Source: Paramoeba atlantica
Taxonomy: Eukaryota > Discosea
Length of the DNA stretch: 64,000 nt
Direction of reading: 5' to 3'
Assembly (NCBI GenBank): GCA_977017575.1
Contig: CDRNVI010000049.1
Coordinates: 434,001 to 498,000, forward strand
Shown here piece by piece: positions 29,638-40,661 of this stretch. Every line of letters begins with the position of its first letter. Position 1 is the stretch's first letter. The position numbers were made by a program, and so were the translations under genes. The notes below the pieces were generated by a model. That model had not been told where the DNA came from. It made no database searches and saw only the letters and a list, made by a program, of their open reading frames with translations.

Positions 29638-29745
29638 ATTGGCCCCAAATTCTCCCGATCTTTCTCCCATTGAAAACATATGGTCAAAGGTGCAACAAGA
29701 CGTAAATGAAAAGCTACCATCTACAGTGCATCTAGCTACCATCTA
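29638..29745 (+). pseudogene. Tc1-like transposase C-terminal remnant
   Basis: One plus-strand frame encodes 'LAPNSPDLSPIENIWSKVQQ' and a few more residues, the region around the third catalytic acidic residue of Tc1-like transposases. It most resembles the DD35E protein at 45087-46090 ('NSPDLSPIENVWSMVQEAV'). The remnant stops at the left end of the next element. The 590 bp before it (29047-29637) contain no gene that I can support. Confidence 0.7.
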
Positions 29746-30057
29746 CAGTGCGTGGTGTTATTATGGGACGGGTTAATTACGGGACGGGTTAATGACGGGA
29801 CGGGTATTTAAGGGACAATATGGGGGTGGGGTCGTACCTTTGAAATGGGACAAGAGAAAGGACAAATCCTTTTAGGATTTTAGGTTCTAAAACGTATTTA
29901 TAAGGTAAGATAATTAAAGGAAGATAATTGAAAGAAAAAGGTATAGTAGAGCCTCAGAAAAAAATGGAAAATTAAGGGACGGTTAAGTACGGGACACTTT
30001 GGCCTTGATGGGGCGGTGTCCCCTAATTAACCCGTCCCGTAATAAAGCCCCACACTG
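29746..30057. mobile_element. 312-bp TA-flanked MITE with GGGACGGGTTAA repeats
   Basis: The inverted ends start CAGTGCGTGG on the left and CAGTGTGGGG on the right complement, both followed by TTATTACGGGACGGGTTAAT or nearly so. TA flanks both ends (29744-29745 and 30058-30059). The motif ACGGGACGGGTTAA is repeated near the left end. No coding capacity. TA flanks and CAGTG ends fit a Tc1/mariner MITE. Confidence 0.8.
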
Positions 30058-31248
30058 TACATCATATTACGGTATTCCTCCTTGTGTTTTAACTGTTTTT
30101 CTTCACTTATATTTCAATAAGCAGGGGTAGAGCGGTAGTTATATTGTATGCCTACAATGTATGTAATATGACTACTGTATGTAATAATACAACCTAAATA
30201 ACTGAATAATACAACCACCGCAACTTCCCTATTTCGCACCCTGGATTCAATTGGTAGTATTTTCCTACATGACTAATTAGTGTAGTAAAAATTTTTTGGT
30301 CGTTTCGTTAAACGACTTCTTTTCAAGCAGTCGCCGGTGCTGTGCAAGTGTAACAGTTTTCGTGCCCCCCCCCCAACTCCTTGTACATTTTTCATACAGG
30401 CTTGTGCTGCGACTTATGCAAGTTCGTCAAAGAACAAATGAAAGTAGACTTTTTATTGCAATTTTACTTACCGTCACCCCCCCTCACCTGTCCTCCTAGG
30501 TGACATATCCTCTTTGTACAATCGATGAGAGGATATGTCACCTAGTACCAAGATACGAAAGCGAGGACAAGTCAGGGGCAATGACGATACAAAGATCACT
30601 ATTTATTTAAGATTGATTATTTACATTCATTTCATTACTCAAATTAAGTTAAACGGGGATCCAGTTTAGCATACTTGTGACCTCGTATCATACCGGGGGG
30701 GGTATGGTATCACACTCGAAGTCCGTACTATGTGACTTGTCCTCCTAGGCATAGCTACAATAATAATTTTTGTAATAATAATTATTAATAATTATTATTA
30801 TTCAAAAAATCAAATTATTAATATTATTAATAATTCAATATGCATTCACACGAGGGGCTGCGAGTGACACATGAGGAGCCCCTCGCATGTAGACATATGG
30901 TCGGCGTCATTTGCAGCAGTATGATGGCAGCACCAGGGAAGACCGCGAGGAGATCCAGAAAGCTCATTCTCGTTGCGACACATCATACAAATACAGAGTT
31001 TGGCATTTCCCGGCCCTCGATATCAGCACTCCACAAGGAGTTGTTGTTGGTACAGCACATTTACCTGCGTCAGGCGTAGGCTCCTACTTCCCGCGTAGGT
31101 TGAGGTGCATATAATGATGCTCGAAGCATCAGCATCGACTCCATAAGGAGATCCCCATCAATGGTCCTTTTCGGCATGAAAATATTGTTTGACACAAAAT
31201 TAAGGGCGAGAAATCTGAGTGTAAAAGCCCAATAATAATTTATTAATA

Positions 31249-31807
31249 CTGTGCCCCCCCCACTTATTTGTCACCCCTTTTTCGAAAAAAGGACAAATAA
31301 GTAGGGGGGATGGAGCTATCACAATTAAGTGGGGGGGTCACAGTTCTTGCATACTTCAAAAATATCTGCTTACGAATGTTCTTAGGTCAGCGTTAGTACC
31401 ATCAGTAAGATAGCAGTGCCAGGGAAGACCACGAGGAGGTCCCGACCTTACTTCCCCATTTTGGGTTGCGCCCAGAAGCAAGCCCACTTTAATTTTGCAA
31501 TAGTCAAAACTTTGCGATAGAGAAAAAAGGTTATGGTAGTAGTATCATACATGAAGCGAGTACGGTACTCGTGTACTCACCCGAGTAAGCACAGCGAGTA
31601 ATTACTCGGAGTACCGTACTCGCTGTACTCGCTTCCAGCAGGTATGCACTCGCTATACAAGTGAGTTTGGAACAAGTGACGTTATGTTAAGAAATTTCTG
31701 GTCGAGAAATTGCTGGTCGAGGAGGATGTGGGATGTGATAAGGGATGGAATGCGGCGCCGAATCCACTAGGCTTCGTCGAAAAGGACAAATAAGTGGGGG
31801 GGCACAG
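31249..31807. mobile_element. 559-bp TA-flanked MITE B
   Basis: Left end CTGTGCCCCCCCACTTATTT and the complement at the right end, GGACAAATAAGTGGGGGGGC followed by ACAG, are flanked by TA on both sides. The first 96 bases already form a shorter palindrome ending CACAG, suggesting a nested or duplicated end. A 16-bp inverted repeat (AGCGAGTACGGTACTC with its complement) lies at 31557-31626. Confidence 0.75.
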
Positions 31808-31941
31808 TAATTTATTAATAATTTATTAATAATCTATTAATAATAATTATTATTACCGAACTGAATTATTAATAATCCTGCAGCTATGCTCCTAGGTGAC
31901 GTATCCGCTTTGGGCCGCTTTTTTCCACTTTTGCGAGGATA

Positions 31942-33387
31942 CAGGGGGGTAAATCAGATGCTGCGGGGGGTCTAAAAATTGCAAAACCCTTCAAATTTTG
32001 GAAAATGATAGCGCATTCGAGAGCTCTCGCAGAGTTCTATGTTTTTGCGCTATTTTCACCCCAAAAGAAAGCAATTTTGTTTATGGCATTTTTTAAAAAG
32101 TTTTTTTGTCCCTCTAAAATTTGCAGTTTTTCCCAAATTTTCTCATTTTTTTCGTTTTTTCTCCATTTCGTCTCAGTTTTATGCCGCGAAAGCGATCCCG
32201 TTCTATGCAGAACAAAAGATTTCTCTCCGATAGGGCGTACTCCTCCCCTGGGCACACCAAATATTCACATAGGATGCTTCTTGTAAAAGATTACGAGAAT
32301 ACAAATTCCTATGGTGCCACTTGCCGAAGAGAAGGCGTCCACCACAGCACTGTCAAGTTGTGGGTGAAACGCTTTGAGGAAACCGGGGACGTTGAACGTT
32401 CCACACCCCCTCGCGAACGCACTGTGGCGACACCCGGGCTTCTTGATGCGTGCCACGAGATTATTGACACGGCCAACACGTCAAGCACACGCGGTTGTCC
32501 CTCCTGGAATTTTATACTTCGAGAGGTCAGGAAACGAGGTTTCACCTGCAGCAGGCCAACTGTAGTAAATTTTTTGAAGGACGCAGGGATAATCCAACGT
32601 TCTTTTTCGAAAGGCCTTTTTTTAACTGAATCTCATAAGGCCAAGCGACTAACCTTTGCATTGAAAATGCAGAAGTGGTCTGTCGCACAGCTTCGTCACA
32701 TTATTTGGTGTGACGAAAAAAATTCACTTGCCAGCTTGGACAGGAAAGCCGCTCGTACATTTGCAGAGCAAGTGACCCCCCGAAACCACCTCTAAAAGCT
32801 TCGCAAAAGTGGTTTGGGGGGGATGGAGTAAACGTTTGGATGGGTTTCTTAAAGTTTCTTAAAGCGTCATAGCGGGGCCCGGGTTGCTATGGATAATGCT
32901 CCTTGCCACAATGGCAGTTTTAGAACCTTTAAAGAAAACGAAGTCGTTGTTTTGGACTTTCCCCCAAAATCCCCAGATCTTAACCCCATTGAAAACATTT
33001 GGGAAATTATGGATGCCTTTATTAAAAATGGTACAAACCCAGAAAATAGGACTGAACTCTTGTTTTCTATTGAAAGAGCGGTTGATTACATTAAAACAGA
33101 TGGTCATGACATGCTCATTAACACTTTAAAAAGCATGCCGCGGCGTTTCGACATAGTAGTAGAAAAAAAAGGAGAAAGTTGTAATTATTAGTCGTCTAAA
33201 ACCTTTCTCATTTTTGCATTTTGACGTTTTTGGGCTTCTTGTCAGTTGAACACCCCCCTATACCCCGGGAAACTGCCTTTTCTAAAACATAGAACTCTTC
33301 GAGAGCTCTCGAATACGCTATCATTTTCCAAAATTGGAAAGGTTTTGCAATTTTTAGACCCCCCGCAGCATCTGATTTACCCCCCTG
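31942..33387 (+). mobile_element. IS630/Tc1-type transposon, copy 1 (subfamily 1)
   Basis: Terminal inverted repeats of about 105 bp start CAGGGGGGTAAATCAGATGC and are flanked by TA (31940-31941 and 33388-33389). The repeats contain the palindrome CGAGAGCTCTCG about 70 bp from each end. A transposase gene lies inside in the plus direction. The copy is internally deleted by roughly 150 bp relative to the copy at 60859-62406. Confidence 0.9.
32181..33191 (+). pseudogene. IS630/Tc1-type DDE transposase, frameshifted and internally deleted
   Basis: From the ATG at 32181 the protein starts MPRKRSRS and has a helix-turn-helix ('EGVHHSTVKLWVKRFEETGD'). The first catalytic Asp is in 'IIWCDEK' (near 32705), the second in 'VAMDNAPCHN' (32889) and the Glu in 'SPDLNPIENIWEIMD'. 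I count 32 residues between the last two. A missing A in a run of seven after WCDEK shifts the frame, and about 50 codons are lost between 'NVWMGF' and 'RHSGARVAMDN'. The C-terminus is 'VVEKKGESCNY'. All three catalytic residues are still encoded, but no single frame is intact. Confidence 0.85.
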
Positions 33388-33407
33388 TATGTGAGGGGGG
33401 GTGACAG

Positions 33408-33706
33408 TAGTCAATTCTAATCCATCGATCAATAGGGTTTAACCCGCTTACGACGTGCAAGAAAAACGGTAATCAAGAATCGTCTAAACAGCAAATTTCG
33501 GTAATCAAAGTGTTCCAAAAGGGCATACAAAGGACATATAAAAAGGCAAGATCTTTTACGTGATAACTCAGTTCATACTTTTGCTCTATGCACAGGATAT
33601 GCTATGAATGGGGAGAGACCTGTAGATAGTACTTTTCCACTAAAACTTGCGCTTTGGATTCCCCGTTTTCATCATTTACAGCTGAAATATTACGAAAAGA
33701 TTCTCT
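33408..33706. other. Intergenic region, no feature recognised
   Basis: Just under 300 bases of AT-rich DNA between element E and the next host gene. Confidence 0.4.
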
Positions 33707-34144
33707 TCATGATTTCAAATCTGAATTTTGTTGGATACAGGAAAAACACGTATTCTCAAGCTTGAAGTATTGTTCTCTCTCAAAATTTTCTTGCCACTGT
33801 ACGTGAGAGGCAAGCATCTGTCCGACATATGAGTCATACGCAATGGAAAGGCAGTCGTTTTTCCCGTTTCGTTCTTTTCTTCCCCTTCCAGTACTACGCA
33901 TTACCTCTTGTCTCAGATATAGTTCCCTGTTTTCTCTGCTCAGTTGTTGTGCCGTTTTAATGCGCCTCTTCTTCAAAAGATATTGCACCTTCAAATCGTT
34001 TAGCGCAGTCTTGCAATTCTTATCTAATAATTCAATGTCGTTTAAAGAACGCATGAGAGTGTTGTACAATTGTCTTCGTGGTTTTCGTCTGTTTGAGCTC
34101 ATGACCTGTAAAAACTCATGTGAGAAGAAGTCTGAAGACAACAT
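33707..34144 (-). CDS. Basic coiled-coil hypothetical protein, 145 residues
   Basis: A host-strand frame from the ATG at 34144. A second Met at residue 15 (MSSNRRKPRRQL) is an equally good start. The protein is strongly basic with two helical stretches ('LKKRRIKTAQQLSRENRELY') likely to form a coiled coil, then a Tyr/Gln-rich tail. Small, basic and helical proteins of this sort are common in mitochondrial ribosomes and RNA-processing complexes, but nothing here proves this. Confidence 0.5.
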   Translation of the reverse strand: MLSSDFFSHEFLQVMSSNRRKPRRQLYNTLMRSLNDIELLDKNCKTALNDLKVQYLLKKRRIKTAQQLSRENRELYLRQEVMRSTGRGRKERNGKNDCLSIAYDSYVGQMLASHVQWQENFEREQYFKLENTCFSCIQQNSDLKS

Positions 34145-34642
34145 TTTTAATTAGTCGGGAGTGTATAATGGAATTAAAAAAATGAAATACGGTATTCACA
34201 AACTGGGCTAAATTATTACTAACTACCTACCTAATTCGCCATAAATTCTGACGTAACGTAGATTTTAAGAGCTGCCCTTAAAATAATTTTTTCGCATTGA
34301 CGAATGAGATCAAAAAGTGGTTAAGATCCTTTCCTGCGAACTTGTTACATGGAAATGTAGGCCTCCAGATTGTCAAGTCCATCTGTGGTTCTTTGAGAGG
34401 TAAAATAAACCTAGAGGATTGGAACTTTGATTGGTTCAACCGCGGTCAATGGAGGCTCATTGGCAAGCAAAATCAACTCTGGTTTCAAACTACCGTTTCA
34501 AAGTTGCTTTGAGGTTTCGCCTGACTACGTTCGTCGTAATCAACTGAAGGAGCAGATCTTGTTCTTTGCAGAGGTCGATCGTACAGTCGCACATGTCACT
34601 GCGCACGCCAGCGACGCAACTTTATTTCTCGTATTTCGCTCG
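34145..34642. other. Intergenic region, no feature recognised
   Basis: About 500 bp between two host-strand genes. Only fragmentary frames are present. Confidence 0.4.
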
Positions 34643-35542
34643 TCAAACAGGATACAGGAGCCCGTGATGTTTTCTCTCATGGTACCTACGCATACGCTCA
34701 CGAACAATTGAATGATAATCCTCACTCGTTGGAAGAAGCGCTCTACGTAGTTCCGTTTGCAATTCTTCAATTTCCCTCTCCTTCATTCTTTGCTTATTGA
34801 ATTGCGCTCTCACATTCAGCACGTCACTTACTTTTTCCTGCGCTTTCTGTCGTTGAGATTCCGCTTCTTTTTCCTTTTTCTCCAAATGATACACAAAATC
34901 ATCATACGAATGGAGTAACAAATCCAACAACGCGGTTTGTTTCCAAATCGAATAGAGAGTAACGACAACGCCACATTGGACAAGCGCCAAAGCTATTTTA
35001 TAGCTCTGCTCGCTGAGTTCCCATTTTTTATGGTTCACAATCAGCTGCCGTACTTTTTGTATGTTTTCAACAAAGGTACGGCCGGTGCCATACATGGCCG
35101 CATCCTGGTGAATGTCGAGATCACATAACAAGGGGTGATCGTGGGGGTAAAACCCAGTTGATTTATCACAGCGCTCGGAGGCAAAAGGATTGGTTCTCAC
35201 CGAGTGGGTTTCAGGCCGAGCTCGCATTTCGGCCAATGCTTCGTAGTGTGCCGCTCGGAGTAAGGAATCTGATGTGGAAGGGGTAGTGAGGGAATTCGAT
35301 TTTTCGTTGTTTCCGCTATTTGCTCGAGATGTGTCCAAAGGAATTCTATTCGACATTCGTCCTATTTCCTCCCCGAAGAGCGGTCGGGGTCGACCACGAA
35401 TTGTGATCTCAGCGGTGGAAATGTCCTCGCTTGTGTTTTTCATTTGTTGTAAGTGAACCCATTTCGCGTCTCGCGTGGTTGTGGTTACAGAGCTCTTCCA
35501 TCCAGGGACTCGTGGGCGAAGACGACACCCACAGGGTTTCAT
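34643..35542 (-). CDS. Membrane protein with C-terminal coiled coil, 299 residues
   Basis: The N-terminus MKPCGCRLRPRVPGWK is Arg-rich and acid-free and could be a mitochondrial presequence. Residues about 190-212 ('IALALVQCGVVVTLYSIW') form one membrane segment. Residues 225-280 form a long charged coiled coil ('LEKKEKEAESQRQKAQEKV'). The C-terminus is basic. The motif 'FYPHDHPLLCDLDIHQDAA' sits before the membrane segment. I do not recognise the family. Confidence 0.55.
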   Translation of the reverse strand: MKPCGCRLRPRVPGWKSSVTTTTRDAKWVHLQQMKNTSEDISTAEITIRGRPRPLFGEEIGRMSNRIPLDTSRANSGNNEKSNSLTTPSTSDSLLRAAHYEALAEMRARPETHSVRTNPFASERCDKSTGFYPHDHPLLCDLDIHQDAAMYGTGRTFVENIQKVRQLIVNHKKWELSEQSYKIALALVQCGVVVTLYSIWKQTALLDLLLHSYDDFVYHLEKKEKEAESQRQKAQEKVSDVLNVRAQFNKQRMKEREIEELQTELRRALLPTSEDYHSIVRERMRRYHERKHHGLLYPV

Positions 35543-37024
35543 TGAATGGCTTTTCTATTTGTGTACTTCTGTTCTATGATATAGAATTTTTCTTCTATAC
35601 TGAATAGGTGTCACGGTACCGTGGACGAAAAAAATGACATTTTTTCAAAGAAAACTACTAAAGAGGTCACAACTTCAGAATTCCATTACGCTCCAAAGCG
35701 GAAATAGTGAGAATTGAGTCGATGGTGAAACTGAAGCAAGTTTTTTCTACCAACTTCTTTAATGGTAGCAAATTCTACGGGCCCACAACAAAATTTCAAA
35801 ACACGGGAAAGGTGAAAACCATAGAAATAGAACTACAAAGTGCCAAAAAAAGAGTCCTAGTATACCGATCTCAACCCCTTAAAATCTCGACCACATTACG
35901 AACACCGATCTCGATCACCGTAAAATCAGTTACTGTCGAGGTCAGTAAGGAAGGCTTGAAAACCATACTTTTCTCGTTCAGAAATATCGTACAAGTGACC
36001 CTTCTATCAAACAAGCATCTTGCCCATATATTGCCTCGCCTTGTTACGAAACTATTGAACAGGTAAAACGTGCTGAATACTCATGCCGATGCATGCAGGT
36101 ACATGAAACGGAAAAGCGAGAAGCAGAAGAATAATGAAAAAACACATCATGATTGAAATTACAACCTCTTCCATTCAATCGAATATTTCCATACATGAAT
36201 CCCCGAAAAGTTACTTTGCCTACGACTCCATCGAGAACGAGTTCCGCGAAGAGGCGTTGAACTACCACCAGTTCGGATACTGCAACCGATGGCTCCACCC
36301 ACACGATGGATCCTTCGGAGAACACACCGCCAGGAAGTTATGTCCTTGTCGCGGTGCGACGAGAGGGTACTTCCTCAATGGGGCACGCAATAGTGTCTTA
36401 CCATCGCAACAGGCACGCACTCTACGGCAGCAACCCTGGGGACAGGCCATACAAGACCTAATATAGCGCCTAAATTCTTTCGTGATCGTTGCTTGGGTGC
36501 GGATACCCCCTTTAATACTGTAGGGCTATTTTGACAGGAATGGTCGTTTTTTGAGGGAGCGACTGGAAAGGTTTCAACCCTCTTAATGAGCAAATCAGGC
36601 CCTTACCGCAATTGGAAAGGGAAAAAAGGTCACACTTTACTAATAAATATTGCTGAACATTTAAAAACAATGTTCCTTAGCTTAGTCGAACACTAGTACT
36701 CTACTATACTGCCCTCCCTACTTCAAAGTCAGCCAATTTGGACTATTAAGTAGGGGGTTAATTTTTATCACCCCCTCATTTTTATAAAAACGAAATCAGA
36801 CTAGGAAGGTGGGTTCTTTCCTTGGAGGAATGTAATGGAGCCTAGCAAGCGAAATCCTAAGACGGAGGACACGCCAATAATTGTACGAACTACATCTACT
36901 ACCTGTATACAGAATATCTACATGTACCTGTATACAGAATTATCATGGATATGGCTGGATATAGCTGGATGGATATAGCATCAGGAAGAGTTTAGTATGG
37001 AATTCCCTAGTACGAGAGAGTTTC
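35543..37024. other. 1.5-kb intergenic region without a supported gene
   Basis: Several short plus-strand frames exist, the longest of 110 codons at 36134-36466, but none has a recognisable motif and all oppose the host coding direction. A C-run-bounded AT-rich patch at 36705-36790, with CTACTT and AAGTAG words in inverted order, may be a MITE relic. Confidence 0.4.
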
Positions 37025-37660
37025 TTAATTCATCAACACGCTATTGCTCCCGGAACTAAGATTCCGCATTTTTTTAAGTGTTGTGTCAATCCAGTGCATC
37101 AGCCGATTCATGGGAAACACCACAAGCTCGAGATTTCCCTGCAGCATTTCCGACGTAACGTCTGTTGCTTTTCTTGCAAAAGATCCAACAAACGTGACAA
37201 AATCATTTATTAGCTTTTCCGCCTGTTGGACTGTTGCAGCGTATAGCGAACCAACTTCCTCTGTATGCGTGCCCTCCAAATTTAATGCCACACTCTCTAA
37301 TTCGAGACACAACCCTAATGTCACATTTGACCTACTTGCCCCTTCTCCGACGTGACTACGTGGCATACGCAATACCTTTGATGGACAATTGTCAGATACA
37401 AAACCAACATAAGCAAAATCGATCGTTTTTGAGCCCGACCCTGGAAAAGAGTTCGCCAAGGAGAAATTTTCTGACATACAACTGTGCACATAAATCGTAA
37501 ACACGTAGCCCTGCGGCAGGCAAGGCTCCCTTGTAAGGCAGCAGACAAGTTCACGTGCTCTTACGGATGGAAGACTATAGGTCCAACGATTCTCTCCCGA
37601 TGGAGTACCAGAAGTGCAAGGAATGTGTCCGGGAACTATCACCTGGAAAGGAGGCTGCAT
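37025..37660 (-). CDS. Hikeshi-like Hsp70 nuclear import carrier, 211 residues
   Basis: Hikeshi (OPI10 family) carries Hsp70 into the nucleus under heat stress. The ATG at 37660 gives MQPPFQVIVPGHIPCTSG, matching the start of the family's beta-domain. 'DFAYVGFVSDNCPSKVLRM' matches the 'LGFVTNGKPSAIFKI' region, and 'NVTLGLCLELESVAL' matches 'QIGISVELLD'. The C-terminal dimerisation part 'VVFPMNRLMHWIDTTLKKM' matches 'FIPANVVLKWYENFQRRL' of the human protein. The length is near the usual 197-210. I rejected an upstream GTG at 37690 as start. Confidence 0.8.
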   Translation of the reverse strand: MQPPFQVIVPGHIPCTSGTPSGENRWTYSLPSVRARELVCCLTREPCLPQGYVFTIYVHSCMSENFSLANSFPGSGSKTIDFAYVGFVSDNCPSKVLRMPRSHVGEGASRSNVTLGLCLELESVALNLEGTHTEEVGSLYAATVQQAEKLINDFVTFVGSFARKATDVTSEMLQGNLELVVFPMNRLMHWIDTTLKKMRNLSSGSNSVLMN

Positions 37661-38448
37661 TTGTTGTATAAATATACTCCCATTCCACACAAAATCTATC
37701 GCATCATACTAGATCAAATGGTGGTGCTTTACAAACGGCTTGTAACTCAAAATTACATACATGTACTTTTGTTGGGTGTTTCTACTTACGTAAACGCTTA
37801 GGGGTGCGTCAATATGTATCATGGTAACGGATCTACCCGTCCACTTGCAATATTATGGACTGATCAGTCACATACTTAAAAATCAGGTTGTTTGACAAAA
37901 TCGACCATTAAGAAAACGAAGACGTTCATTCCTCGAAAATATGAAAATCCGTGCCGGTGAAATGCATGACTTGCTTCGCAGGGCGGATGTTTGGTTCGCC
38001 AAAAAATATTAGGTTCCTTTAATGAGACTACCTCACAAGAATACATCCAATAGCTATAGTTCAAGAAAATTGCGTGAAACATAACACAGCCTGTCTACGA
38101 TCTAATGCTCGAATCTCGGTTGATATTGGTATCGGTGCGGGTCGTACAAAAATGAGTTGCAGTTGAACTTCATGCGGAGCCAGTAGTTTTCTGCAAAATA
38201 TAGGGTGAGTGCAAACAGTCCTAGGCACCATGCAGGATCTTTCGCACATTGACTGAATGTCCGTGGAACGAAACCGCCAAGCATAAACGTTAACTCTTCA
38301 AATGCGTAGGATGAATGAAAGAAATGCCAAAATAGGGTAAAAAGTGATCATTCGGTGAAATAATATGCGACCTACAATGTCATAACGTTAGGATTTCCAT
38401 TTACAATCGAACGTTTCACACCTTCCCACTCAAACGTTCCCCACAACC
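37661..38448. other. Intergenic region, no feature recognised
   Basis: About 790 bp between the Hikeshi-like gene and the Pol III subunit gene. There are short frames only, and no repeats stand out. Confidence 0.4.
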
Positions 38449-39165
38449 CTACACGATCAACTCCCCTCTCACCTCCATCCCCCACACCTCCCTCACCGAC
38501 GTCTCAAACTCCGGATCATCACAAATCCCCGGTCGGAACGGTACTCTCCCCCCACCCCTTCCCCTCCCCCCTTTCTCCCCCCCCTCCCCCTCCCCTTTTC
38601 TCCTAAAATACACCACCTCCACCACCCTCACCCCCACCACCTCCCCCACCACGACCCTACGACCCCCTTCCCCCCACCCCCCTTCCCTCCCCCCTCCGTC
38701 ACTCGTGTCTCCCCCTCCCCCCTCCCCCCACCACCACCCTCGCGGCAGCCCCCCCCTCTTCACCACCATCCGCACCGGGGCCGTCTTCCCCCCCCCTCCC
38801 CCCGCCCACCCCCCGGGCACCAGCCTCAGCCCCCCCCCGGGGGACTGCCCCGCGACCACCCCCGAGAGCGCGGCCCCGGGGGCGGGGGCGAAGGCCGCGA
38901 GGAGGAACCGCACCGCCGTCCACGCCCCCCCGCCGGTGGGGGTCACGTGCGGGGGGCCGGCCCCGGTGACACGGGGCACCGCGAGCACGAGACCGAGGGA
39001 AGGAACGACGGTGCCGCAGTAGCGCCGGGTGAGGGCGTCCAGCAGGGCCGCGGTGGGGAGGGGGGAGGGGGCGTCAGGGGGGGAGGGGGCGTCAGGGGGG
39101 GAGGGGGGGGTGAAATGGGGGGGGAGGGTACAGACGACGTCGCGCATGGGGTGGAGGAGGAACAT
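38449..39165 (-). CDS. RNA polymerase III subunit RPC8/Rpc25-like, 238 residues
   Basis: The start 'MFLLHPMRDVVCTLPPHF' matches the tip domain of the Rpc25/Rpb7 family ('MFVLVEMVDTVRIPP'). 'YCGTVVPSLGLVLAV' matches the region 'VVYNVGLCICLFD', and 'AVRFLLAAFAPAPGAALSG' the 'KVHFRYVVFHPFLDEILIG' strand leading into the OB domain. 'VVGVRVVEVVYF' corresponds to 'IRFRVVDESF'. The protein would pair with Rpc17 in the Pol III stalk used for tRNA and 5S transcription. Long Gly and Pro inserts, caused by very C-rich coding DNA, interrupt the OB domain. The open frame survives many homopolymers. Confidence 0.7.
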   Translation of the reverse strand: MFLLHPMRDVVCTLPPHFTPPSPPDAPSPPDAPSPLPTAALLDALTRRYCGTVVPSLGLVLAVPRVTGAGPPHVTPTGGGAWTAVRFLLAAFAPAPGAALSGVVAGQSPGGGLRLVPGGWAGGGGGKTAPVRMVVKRGGLPRGWWWGEGGGGDTSDGGGREGGWGEGGRRVVVGEVVGVRVVEVVYFRRKGEGEGGEKGGRGRGGGRVPFRPGICDDPEFETSVREVWGMEVRGELIV

Positions 39166-40283
39166 TTTTTTGTGGCGTGTCGGGGGGGGGCGGTGTAATA
39201 AAAGGGGGTGGAAAAGGGTAAAAAGAGGGTTGTTAGTGGAGGGGAGAGGATGGAAAAGGAAAGCAAAGGATGAAGAGGAAGTGTGTAGATTGATAAAAAT
39301 AGATTGAAATACCCTCGAAGGACTTACCGTTACCCCCGCTTACTTAGTCCCCACTTTTTGGGCCAAAACCCGTACTTTGTGGTGAAGTAAGGGGGGTGGT
39401 GAGGTAAGGGGGGTGAAGAAGTGATTCAAAGTTCGATCAAATTATAGTTCTCTCGGAAATCCTCAAATTATTGAAGTACACTATGCTATTGGCATTGAGC
39501 ATAATTTCCTTTTCCTGAGTGTTGTAATACCTCGTGTTGCACATTCTATATTTTATGTCTCTTTTAGCTTGTCTACGATGTCCCATGCGTTTTTAACTTT
39601 CCCCTCATGAACATTTCTTACATCGTAAAATTTAAATGATGTCGCAGAACATAAACTATTGAACACTTATTTAAATTTTAGAACTACAAGAACTGTGGCG
39701 CAACTTTATGACCAAAGCGATGATGAAACTGACATGGAAGAAAACCGTTCTGAATTAGAAATGGGGAACGAATCTAAGAGGGGTGACTCCTGCCCGGGCG
39801 CTCCCAGGCGCTCCCAGTAAACTTCTACGGAGATCCGACTTGGTAAAATGATTTTTTCTCAAAGAGGTCCGGAATCCTCAATGTCCCTTGGATGGAACAT
39901 GCTGGGCTAACATGACAAAGAGTTAGAAAGGGAGACTGGCGTTGGGCTGTCGTTGGTGATGGGGCGTGGCGACCCTAGCCTTCCGAAGTAAGGACTTCCA
40001 GCTAGCTGCAGGGATTTGTCTATTCCTATTCCGGTTTAACCCCTTCGGGGTTGCAAGACGGCGTGGCATGTCCATCTCCGGGAATACGTTGTTAGCACCA
40101 CCTTTTCTCGCGTGCCAACCTTGTAACCTCGGTGGAGGTGGGACTGCACTCGTGCAAGCTGTGGTCGAATCCCACCCCATCTCCGGAGGAGTGGAGGCGC
40201 AAAAAACTTCGTTTCTCCAGCCAGGACCGTCCCGGACCAACAATCTGGGATAGTGGAGTTTTAGCGGGTGAGCTAGCAGAGTC

Positions 40284-40640
40284 GGCACACGCACCCTTAT
40301 AACGCATAAAACTCGCACCCTTATAATGCATAATGTAACCTGATGACGCATATTGTACCCTTGATAACGCATATTGTGCCCTTGATAACGCATAAAACTC
40401 GCACCCTTATAATGCATAGTAACTCGCACCCTTATAATGCATAATGTAACCTGATAATGCATAATGTAACCCGATAACGCATAATGTAACCTCATAACGC
40501 ATAATGTAACCTGATAACGCATAATGTAACCTGATAATGCATAATGTAACCCGATAACGCATAATGTAACCTCATAACGTATAATGTAACCTGATAACGC
40601 ATAATGTAACCTGATAATGCATAATGTAACCGGATAATAT
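40284..40640. repeat. Left subterminal array of the IS30-type element
   Basis: About eighteen units of roughly 19 bases carry ATAACGCATAATGTAACCTG or ATAATGCATAAT variants. The first units read CGCACCCTTATAACGCATAA. The array ends 22 bp before the transposase ATG, so it covers the promoter region. The outermost 45 bases recur in inverse orientation at the right-hand array. Confidence 0.9.
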
Positions 40641-40661
40641 TTTTTTTGTCTTTCTTGCACC

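Larger units (their letters stand above)
30471..33407. mobile_element. Element E, TA-flanked composite holding two other elements
   Basis: Ends CCGTCACCCCCCCTCAC and its near complement GTGAGGGGGGGTGACAG lie 2.9 kb apart, each next to TA (30469-30470 and 33408-33409). Inside are MITE B (31249-31807) and a complete-length IS630-type element (31942-33387). The remaining own sequence is AT-rich, with a TAATAATTAT-rich stretch at 30755-30840 and an inverted CTAGGTGACATATCCTC repeat at 30500-30545. The outer shell has no recognisable transposase. Confidence 0.6.

Noticed and set aside
29749-30057. GGGACGGGTTAA words as a CRISPR-like or regulatory array
   Set aside because: The words belong to the inverted ends of a TA-flanked MITE, and there are no spacers of uniform length.
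40020-40260. A tRNA-like segment with GTGGTCGAATCCCACC resembling a T arm
   Set aside because: The B box lacks one T, no A box or acceptor stem lies at a suitable distance, and the segment is part of the IS30-type element.
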